Below, one piece after another: positions 1-4,952 of a stretch of 7,248 nt of DNA (position 1 is its first letter; every line of letters starts with the position of its first letter). The position numbers and the translations under genes were made by a program. The stretch is from JBBRHH01 sp038222915 (GTDB taxonomy: Bacteria; Planctomycetota; Phycisphaerae; Tepidisphaerales; Tepidisphaeraceae): NCBI GenBank assembly GCA_038222915.1, contig JBBRHH010000310.1, positions 1 through 7,248 of the forward strand. Direction: 5' to 3'. The notes under the pieces were generated by a model, which saw nothing but the letters and a program-made list of their open reading frames with translations, searched no databases and was not told the DNA's origin.

Positions 1-444
1 ATCGACGAACAGCCGCTCGCCGGCCACATGCGTCTGCCGCATCGTCGGCGACAGGCGGCCTTCCCAGGTCCGATACAGCTCACAGAAGCGGCTATAGCCG
101 TGGCCGTCCGGATGCGCGGCGCGGTGCTCCTCCCAGAGCAGTTGCAGCGTCACGCCCTTCCGCCGGAGCTCGCGATGGATCGCTGGCCAGGCCGGCTGTG
201 GCCGCCGCGCCTTGCTCTCGGCCAGCGCCGCCGACGCAGGGAACAGCCGCAGCTCCAGCGCCTCGTCGCCCAAGTCGTCCGGTAGCGGCCACGCCAAGCA
301 AGCCCGCCGTGCCCGGCGGATGATATCTCCCGCTGCCGTCGCGCTGACGCTCAGACTGATAGCGATCTTGCGTTTGGACATGCCGCCGGCGCTGAGCCGA
401 AGCACGTCGCGGATCTTGCGCATGGGTAATCTCTGTCCGGGCAT
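1..444 (-). CDS. istA: IS21-family transposase IstA, N-terminal part, cut by the window edge
   Basis: This is the DDE-type transposase of an IS21-family element, which works with an IstB ATPase to cut and join the element's ends. The frame is open from ATG at 444 to the left edge, giving 148 residues of a protein usually about 500 long. Residues 1-50 hold a helix-turn-helix (RKIRDVLRLSAGGMSKRKIA and then IRRARRA), a DNA-binding domain typical of IstA. Residues around 118-148 carry YSRFCELYRTWEGRLSPTMR and then HVAGERLFVD, the block just before the catalytic core. The Asp at the window edge is probably the first residue of the DDE triad, because the family reads FVDYAG here. AGGAG at 451-455, six bases before the ATG, supports the start. 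IstB and the other end should lie to the left. The visible part has no frameshift, but whether the full gene is intact cannot be seen. Confidence 0.9.
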   Translation of the reverse strand, partial: MPGQRLPMRKIRDVLRLSAGGMSKRKIAISLSVSATAAGDIIRRARRACLAWPLPDDLGDEALELRLFPASAALAESKARRPQPAWPAIHRELRRKGVTLQLLWEEHRAAHPDGHGYSRFCELYRTWEGRLSPTMRQTHVAGERLFVD

Positions 445-448
445 GTTC

Positions 449-468
449 AGCTCCTATTGAAGGGAGCT
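449..468 (-). promoter_or_regulatory. Hairpin covering the istA ribosome binding site
   Basis: AGCTCC (449-454) pairs with GGAGCT (463-468), with a further G-U pair inside. On the minus-strand transcript this folds the AGGAG at 451-455, the Shine-Dalgarno of istA, into a stem. It could limit transposase translation. A 6-bp stem can occur by chance, so only its position makes it notable. Confidence 0.4.
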
Positions 469-524
469 AATGCCATGCCGATTCGAAGATCACCCAACGG
501 TGCTCGTCACGTCCGTCCACAGCC

Positions 525-564
525 TGGTCGCAATCGCCCGGAATGGGTGGTCGCAATCACCCGG
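525..564. repeat. Paired direct repeats at the IS21-type element end
   Basis: TGGTCGCAATCGCCCGG (525-541) and TGGTCGCAATCACCCGG (548-564) match at 16 of 17 bases with a 23-bp period. IS21-family ends carry such multiple repeats as transposase-binding sites. A degraded third copy may lie at 488-506 (GATCACCCAACGGTGCTC). Confidence 0.7.
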
Positions 565-572
565 TGCGCTCA

Positions 573-971
573 CGTCGCCGTATGGACCTGTATCGCAGCT
601 GCCCCTTTCCCGTCAGATCAGTGAGTTCCTTTCTGACGAGGTCCATATTGTCTTCGCCATTTGCAATCGTTCCACCGACGATTGGTGTTGAACGGAGTGG
701 CCGTCTCGGTATCAACGCTTTAATCATTTGAGATTTTCGCGCTAGCGGTATCGGCGATGGCGCAGACCGCTCTCATCCTAGATTGTCCAAATCCAATCTT
801 TGGGTTCAAGCTCAATTGCCACATTACACTTCGGGCCGATTACCTGGAGCATCTATGACCAAAAGTGTTCACGTAGCGCGATTAAGTTTCCCCAAATATT
901 TTGAACGCCATCATTGTGCTGGCGCTTTCATCGAAATCTCCACCTACACAAAGCATCGGGATTTTTAGCTA
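573..971. other. Intergenic stretch without a supported gene
   Basis: I find no open frame with a convincing start, ribosome binding site or protein-like composition here, and no tRNA. A 7-bp inverted repeat is present (CAATCGT 664-670, ACGATTG 678-684), as are overlapping short repeats at 780-803 (AGATTG/CAATCT and CCAAA/TTTGG). All are of a size expected by chance. The stretch looks like AT-richer accessory DNA next to the insertion element. Confidence 0.6.
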
Positions 972-1214
972 TCAGGAAGCACTACGCTCATGCTTGGGCT
1001 CTTCCTGAGGTGCCGCCGGCATCAGGTAATCCGGATGTATACTGCGGACGGATTTGGTACCGTCCAGCAAAACACGAACGACATTGCGAGCCTCAGACAA
1101 ACGAACGACGGCCCCCGTCCTAGCAATGTAGTTAGGGCACCGTTGAACGCCGAGCGGTAAGAGCTGCATCCTCATACCTGACCTGAGCCCCACCTTCTGA
1201 TCGGCTGAAACCAA
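972..1214 (-). CDS. Small conserved-type hypothetical protein (80 aa, TTG start)
   Basis: Function unknown. The 80-residue product has a core of roughly residues 13-67: GMRMQLLPLGVQRCPN, then a TGAVV strand, RNVVRVLLDG and SIHPDYLMPA. This resembles the short 'G-M-R...LG..RCP...GVV...V..DG.K...IH..YL' proteins I associate with Bradyrhizobium, which look like a small SH3/KOW-type beta barrel; that comparison is from memory. The tail PQEEPKHERSAS is charged and probably disordered. The start is TTG at 1214, chosen because GGAAGGA (1222-1228) sits seven bases upstream. The upstream frame has no ATG before a stop at 1260-1262. An internal ATG at 1175 (residue 14) is the alternative start, but its ribosome binding site is poorer. 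No neighbour indicates a role. Confidence 0.65.
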   Translation of the reverse strand: MVSADQKVGLRSGMRMQLLPLGVQRCPNYIARTGAVVRLSEARNVVRVLLDGTKSVRSIHPDYLMPAAPQEEPKHERSAS

Positions 1215-1336
1215 TTCTGAGTCCTTCCAACGAATCGCTCCGCGAAGCCATAATCTAAGCTAGCATTCACGTCATGAGTCGAAATGTCACGCGAAGCGAA
1301 ATGGCGAAATAGGTTGGGGACAACTCGTGCCCGAAT

Positions 1337-2002
1337 CTAGCCGTTCTTTGCTTTAGTGGAAAACTCGCTGGTGTCCAGCAGCGGATCGAAGGGCCGTCCA
1401 AAGGCAGTCGGATCGATACCGCCTGAACGAGAGGCCGCCGAATCTCGTTCGCGGACAAAATCATATCGCCTGAGCAACGAAGATGCCGCATTAAGGTGGG
1501 CGATGGAGAGTCGTTCAGACGCGATAGCCTTACTAACGGTCTCGAGTTTGGTCTCAAAGAGGTCGTGAAGGGAGGTCTCCGTTGGAGATCGCGGCCTGAA
1601 GCGCTTCTTGAGATCGGCAAGCCTATTTCGGTGCCTTTCCAGCGAATCAATATTGGCGTGTTTTTCACCGATAACGCGTGAAATATTGGAACACATCACA
1701 GGAATAAGATCGTGATATTTAGCGTCATCGCGTTGTATTAGATCATTAAGAAGCTGTTCGACGATTAGCTTGGCACCCTGCAGAATTTCCTTGCCAGTGT
1801 CTCCTGCATCCCCTGTTTCGTCGTACTGCCTTCGACGGTCTTCATCCATCAAGACCTCGTAGGCAAGCACGACTTCGCTGAATGCCTCGTTTGATCCGCC
1901 CGCGTCCGGATGAGCCTCTTTTACCTTTGACCGGTATGCCAAACGCACCTCATCGTTACTAGCATCGGGAGCGATTCCGAGAATTTCGTAAAAATCTCTC
2001 AT
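1337..2002 (-). CDS. J-domain (DnaJ-like) protein with helical C-terminal region, 221 aa
   Basis: A co-chaperone-type protein expected to stimulate an Hsp70 (DnaK) ATPase through its J-domain. Residues 1-62 form the J-domain: it opens FYEILGIAPDASNDEVRLAY, the key HPD motif is at 31-33, and it closes with AYEVLMDEDRRRQYDETG. There is no Gly/Phe-rich linker, no zinc-finger CxxCxGxG repeats and no DnaJ substrate-binding domain, so this is a class III J-protein and not housekeeping DnaJ. Residues about 69-200 are charged and probably alpha-helical, including a likely coiled-coil stretch (SLERHRNRLADLKKRF), and would carry specificity for an unknown client. GGTGAG (2008-2013), five bases before the ATG, supports the start. 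No dnaK or grpE is nearby. It reads toward the small gene at 972-1214 across a 122-bp gap and may or may not be co-transcribed. Its client cannot be deduced. Confidence 0.85.
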   Translation of the reverse strand: MRDFYEILGIAPDASNDEVRLAYRSKVKEAHPDAGGSNEAFSEVVLAYEVLMDEDRRRQYDETGDAGDTGKEILQGAKLIVEQLLNDLIQRDDAKYHDLIPVMCSNISRVIGEKHANIDSLERHRNRLADLKKRFRPRSPTETSLHDLFETKLETVSKAIASERLSIAHLNAASSLLRRYDFVRERDSAASRSGGIDPTAFGRPFDPLLDTSEFSTKAKNG

Positions 2003-2428
2003 TTGATCTCACCGCGCGGAACCAATTAAACGGCCGCCACCCCACGAAGTAGCAAGTCGTGGCCCGAATTCTTTCCGACCTCCTTCGGATCAGGTACGAA
2101 TTCGGGCTTTGGTGCGGGAAATTACTAAGATATTGGCCTGGTTTGCAATAAGGCAATACATGCATTGCAGGGCAGATAATGTATGCCGTCCCAGCGCGAT
2201 GGCCAAAATCGCTCGCGTACCGGAAGCAGCGGCTCGAGGCGAGCCGGTCGGACGGCTCCAGCAAGGAACCGATCAGGTGATCGCGCAGGCCTATCCCGAA
2301 ACGTTATCTCGACATGCACCAACAGCTGAACAGGCCGGCGCCGGCTTCGATTGCTTGAACAACCACAACAACGAACACAAGATAAGGGGACGAACCGATA
2401 CGCCTCCTTGCGCTGCAAGGGGCCGGTC
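2003..2428. other. Long non-coding stretch between divergent genes
   Basis: This separates the minus-strand J-domain gene from the plus-strand membrane-protein gene, so promoters for both should lie here. I could not identify a convincing -35/-10 pair. Open frames exist on both strands (for example plus 2109-2585), but they lack a good ribosome binding site and look protein-unlike. The notable structure is the inverted repeat at 2062-2107. Confidence 0.55.
2062..2107. repeat. Perfect 10-bp inverted repeat with nested hairpin
   Basis: GCCCGAATTC (2062-2071) is repeated inverted as GAATTCGGGC (2098-2107) with 26 bases between. Inside, TCCG (2074-2077) and CGGA (2086-2089) can form a second stem whose loop holds ACCTCCTT. 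In plus-strand RNA that loop is complementary to a Shine-Dalgarno sequence. TTT follows the outer stem on the plus strand, too short for a clear intrinsic terminator. It could be an operator, a transcript-leader structure of the J-domain gene, or part of a small RNA. Confidence 0.5.
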
Positions 2429-2536
2429 GCTACCAATCAACGCGTTGACAAGTAAAATGATATTTGCGAGTTGGGCGCAACCGTTGTTGTGGAACATCAG
2501 ATGGCCTATCCGCGTGCCTTACTGGCGCTGGCACAA
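2429..2536 (+). repeat. Diverged direct duplicate, copy 1 (5' end of the membrane-protein gene)
   Basis: Aligns without gaps to 4845-4952 at a constant offset of 2416 bp, with 75 of 108 identical bases by hand count. Shared landmarks are CCAAT, TTGACA (2445-2450) and the run GTGGAACATC (2489-2498), followed by NGATG and CCGCGTGC (2510-2517). It spans the upstream region and the first 12 codons of the gene at 2501. Weak gapped similarity may reach back to about 2341 (versus 4755), but that part is not secure. Confidence 0.85.
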
Positions 2537-4309
2537 TCCGCAAGATCGTCGAATTTCACGAGGATCTGGCCTACCGTCATCTTGATTTTATTCGCGATAT
2601 TTCTTCCAGGATACCTTCCTGTCGGGCAGTTTTCCATAACCGGAGACAGCCTCGTTACGGCAGCCCAGTTCAAAACCGTCATCCAAGGCTCGATCTTCGG
2701 ATCGGCTCAAATGGGATGGCCCGTAGGAATGTACGCGCCACAATTTCCATTCGCAGATCTTCTTTCCCTCCTACTGGCTAAACTTTGCTCCATCTTCGTG
2801 AGAGATGCCGTTCGTTTGTATCTTTTGATGATCCATCTCGCGCTATTCTTAAACACGGCCTGCTCGTACTGGTGTTTGAGATCCTTTGCCTGCTCTCGAA
2901 TGGTATCGTTGATCTGCTCCTTCGTTTTTGGAGCAAGCTTTTTTTTCTTCGTTCGGAGCACAGTGCATTTATTCTTTGCGATGTATTTGGCGGTGCCATT
3001 GGGCGCACTTTTGGTCGGCGGTATTTTGGGTCGGGTAAAGATCTCGTATGCGACGATTGTGATCTGTGGACTTGCCGTTGCATTAAGCCACGTCTATTAC
3101 GCGGTCGCAACATTGAGCGTGACCATACTGGCGCTCGCCATTGCGATGATGGCGGAGAAAACGATTGTAAACTGCCGTAAACTGACTGCAGTCGCCTCGA
3201 TCATAGTTCCATTGGGACTCGTTAATGGCGCTCTATATTGGATCGTTTGGGCAAATGGGATGCATCTTCCTGTGCGTTCAGCGGAAGAGCAACCTGCACT
3301 AGCATTGCGATTTGTCGATGCGTTTATTCCGACGATCTCGGCCACCAAAAAGCTCCTAACTCTGTATTACACGCAAGTCCGACCCTTGGGTGAAGGTTAC
3401 GAGTACATCGGATATCTCGCGAGCGTCGGGTTGCTTATCGCGCTCCTATCATTGATGCGCCGAGTTAGCCCCGTGCCTTCAAAGCCAACGGGGGCTATTG
3501 ACGATAGCTCTCTGCCCTTCTTTGCGGTCTGCGCTTTGGTTTTAGTCGTCGTATGCCTCCCGTTCGGAGCTGGGCTGTTGATCAATCTGATTTTCCCCTT
3601 CATCCGAGCGCAAAACAGATTTTCGATCTTTCTGTCTTTCTGGGGATTATTATCTTTTGCGATCTTCTTCACAAAACTGCCAAGGGGATGGCTGAAGGCA
3701 ATTTGCTTTGCCATTTTAATTGGCCTCGGTTCAATAGAACTCTGGGAGCGTGTTAATTTCCTTTCGAGGGGTCACTGTCCCAGTGTTTGCGCCTATGACC
3801 ATCCATGCAACTGTTATGAAGAAGTAAAGCGAACCTTAGAGCCAATCATTTCAGCAATGAAGAGCCGGCAGATAAAAACAGTCTTCCAACTCCCGTTTCA
3901 AAAATTTCCGGAGTCTGGACCATTAGGTAAAAGACAGGATTATTCGGGATTTTTTCCTTATTTGGCAATTGAGAATAACTCGCCATTGCGATTTTCGTAT
4001 GGTCTCACGGACGATGATTTGCTCGGAGACTATCTCGCCGCGAGCCAAGTCGCTTTACGATCAGGTGACAACGTCGCCCGAACTCTAGATCAAGTTGCGT
4101 GTGTCGGATATCAGGGAATTCTGGTCGATAAGGTGGCTTATTCGAACGATGATCTGACAGCTGTTCAGAAATCCCTCAGCAATCTGCACCGTGAAATCGA
4201 CACCGATAGCTATTCACTCTACAATCTTGTAAACACTTCACCCGTGTTGCTAAGCGCGAGCAGGTCTGAACGAATACAACAGTCTGTTCACTGTTTCACG
4301 CATCAGTGA
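2501..4309 (+). CDS. Polytopic membrane protein, GT-C glycosyltransferase-like
   Basis: Probably an integral-membrane sugar (or phosphoglycerol-type) transferase acting on a lipid-linked or cell-surface glycan; this is a family-level guess. The product is 602 residues with about 11-12 hydrophobic segments, near 24-42, 86-102, 104-123, 135-151, 156-178, 182-200, 202-218, 229-250, 303-319, 339-362, 374-390 and 397-412. The first outside loop holds GDS (48-50), where GT-C enzymes keep an acidic catalytic residue, followed by a loop ending PQFPFADLL. IRAQNRFSIF (368-377) precedes the last helices. The soluble tail (about 420-602) carries FQLPFQKFPESGP (462-474), a DY..F..YL stretch and LRFSYG (496-501), blocks I associate with bacterial membrane proteins often labelled sugar translocase or phosphoglycerol transferase. 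Four cysteines cluster at 426-438. ATG 2501 has a weak GTGGA seven bases upstream; GTG 2489 and TTG 2471 are in-frame alternatives. The first residues duplicate the CoA-transferase start. Confidence 0.8.
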   Translation: MAYPRALLALAQSARSSNFTRIWPTVILILFAIFLPGYLPVGQFSITGDSLVTAAQFKTVIQGSIFGSAQMGWPVGMYAPQFPFADLLSLLLAKLCSIFVRDAVRLYLLMIHLALFLNTACSYWCLRSFACSRMVSLICSFVFGASFFFFVRSTVHLFFAMYLAVPLGALLVGGILGRVKISYATIVICGLAVALSHVYYAVATLSVTILALAIAMMAEKTIVNCRKLTAVASIIVPLGLVNGALYWIVWANGMHLPVRSAEEQPALALRFVDAFIPTISATKKLLTLYYTQVRPLGEGYEYIGYLASVGLLIALLSLMRRVSPVPSKPTGAIDDSSLPFFAVCALVLVVVCLPFGAGLLINLIFPFIRAQNRFSIFLSFWGLLSFAIFFTKLPRGWLKAICFAILIGLGSIELWERVNFLSRGHCPSVCAYDHPCNCYEEVKRTLEPIISAMKSRQIKTVFQLPFQKFPESGPLGKRQDYSGFFPYLAIENNSPLRFSYGLTDDDLLGDYLAASQVALRSGDNVARTLDQVACVGYQGILVDKVAYSNDDLTAVQKSLSNLHREIDTDSYSLYNLVNTSPVLLSASRSERIQQSVHCFTHQ

Positions 4310-4313
4310 TGCG
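4299..4313. terminator. Palindrome over the membrane-protein stop codon, possible weak terminator
   Basis: CGCATCAGTGATGCG is a perfect 7+1+7 palindrome that includes the TGA stop (4307-4309). Seven T's follow at 4329-4335, but 15 bases after the stem, so it does not fit a standard intrinsic terminator. A repeat this size has a fair chance of occurring at random. Confidence 0.25.
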
Positions 4314-4364
4314 CTGGCGGGAGACAGATTTTTTTCTAATTTGACTTGCAAACGAGTAGGCCAC

Positions 4365-4625
4365 TCAAGGCTTTTTCTGAATATTTTTCCAGCGAAACCC
4401 GCTGTCACAATTGGCATCGGGTAACTTTGCCTGATTTTGATAGCCTGGCGGACCGTGCGTGTCATTTTGAAGCGCCCGCCAAGTATCCCCGTAGCTATCT
4501 CCAACAAAGCATACTTCCGGTGCCGCTGGCGGAAACAGAACGCGCACAACTAGAGCCGCGATCATGAAGACCTCAGTGACGATCGCCAGATAGAACCAGC
4601 GATCGAACAACGAAGCGACGGACAT
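4365..4625 (-). CDS. Possible small single-pass membrane protein (86 aa), hypothetical
   Basis: No family recognised. The product starts MSVASLFDRWFYLAIVTEVF and continues with a hydrophobic run to about residue 31 that would make one membrane helix or an uncleaved signal anchor. After it comes a soluble segment with PPAAPEVCFVGDSYGDTW and a basic tail ending WKNIQKKP, likely on the outer face. The ATG at 4625 has GAGGT (4633-4637) seven bases upstream, the best argument that it is a real gene. The gene lies between the membrane protein and the CoA-transferase, on the opposite strand to both. Overlapping open frames exist here on both strands (4346-4567 plus, 4250-4549 minus), so the call is moderate. 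It may be an orphan island gene. Confidence 0.45.
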   Translation of the reverse strand: MSVASLFDRWFYLAIVTEVFMIAALVVRVLFPPAAPEVCFVGDSYGDTWRALQNDTHGPPGYQNQAKLPDANCDSGFRWKNIQKKP

Positions 4626-4844
4626 AGGCGTAACCTCGGTAATGTTGCTACCTAAGGACCAAAGCAGCTCAACCTGCTTACGCTCTGGCGCGGTTGCGCG
4701 ATCAACATTTACGCAACTTCGACCATCGCGAATAATAATTCGATGTTAGCGAGACGGGCTGGACACGATTGTTTCCATGGGCCTATTTCAGTTTTCCGGG
4801 AACAGCCGGCGAAGCGGCGAACGACTTCCTCAATTCCATAAGCA

Positions 4845-4952
4845 GCAGCCAATGAACACATTGACAAAAGAAACGAGATTTGCCAATCGGGTACAATCGC
4901 TCTCGTGGAACATCTGATGACACAGCCGCGTGCTTCGCTAGCGCTTGCTAGG
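4845..4952 (+). repeat. Diverged direct duplicate, copy 2 (5' end of the CoA-transferase gene)
   Basis: Partner of 2429-2536. It spans the upstream region with TTGACA (4861-4866), the identical GTGGAACATC (4905-4914) and the first 12 codons of the gene at 4917. In the coding part (from the GTG) at least four differences between the copies are synonymous (Ala, Leu, Leu and Ala codons), which suggests this reading frame was under selection in both. Confidence 0.85.
4861..4897 (+). promoter_or_regulatory. Candidate promoter elements upstream of the CoA-transferase
   Basis: TTGACA (4861-4866) matches the sigma-70 -35 consensus and TACAAT (4892-4897) resembles a -10 box, but they lie 25 bp apart, too far for a standard promoter. 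If TACAAT is a -10, transcription would begin near 4904-4905, at or beside the GTG and 12 bases before the ATG. The TTGACA is kept in the upstream duplicate, but the TACAAT is replaced there by CGCAAC. Confidence 0.3.

Larger units (their letters stand above)
1..572 (-). mobile_element. IS21-family insertion sequence, istA-proximal end
   Basis: The istA gene reads leftward, so its upstream end is the element's end on this side. IS21 elements begin with TG and end with CA, and carry repeated transposase-binding motifs near their tips. Read on the minus strand, a plausible tip starts TGAGCGCACCGGGTGATTGC at 572, directly outside two copies of the TGGTCGCAATC-type motif. The boundary at 572 is inferred from this arrangement. 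The other terminal repeat and the target duplication are outside the window, so it is not confirmed. Confidence 0.7.

Noticed and set aside
614..640. GTCAG start of a possible tts box (type III secretion regulator site).
   Set aside because: The required TCG and AGC blocks do not follow at the right distances, and no secretion gene is nearby.
664..684. 7-bp inverted repeat CAATCGT/ACGATTG with a 7-base loop.
   Set aside because: Several repeats of this size are expected by chance in 7 kb, and it is not placed before a gene.
772..803. Resemblance to part of a nod box (GATTGTCC then CCAATCT).
   Set aside because: Only the last few bases fit. The ATC-N9-GAT core is absent and no nod-type gene follows.
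783..968. 61-codon plus-strand open frame in the first gap.
   Set aside because: It starts at TTG with no ribosome binding site and has no recognisable protein features.
1321..2069. CAACTCGTG-CCCGAAT (1321-1336) and CAAGTCGTGGCCCGAAT (2053-2069) flank the J-domain gene like direct repeats.
   Set aside because: A match of about 15 bases with one gap is at chance level for all pairs in a 7-kb window, and no transposition signal accompanies it.
2109..2585. 158-codon plus-strand open frame.
   Set aside because: No ribosome site, protein-unlike composition, and its end overlaps the membrane-protein gene in another frame. A gene remnant cannot be excluded.
4693..4717. GTTGCG...CGCAAC inverted repeat and a TTG...ATCAA half-match to an FNR/FixK site.
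   Set aside because: The spacing is 12 rather than 14 bases for FNR/FixK, and a 6-bp repeat is common by chance.
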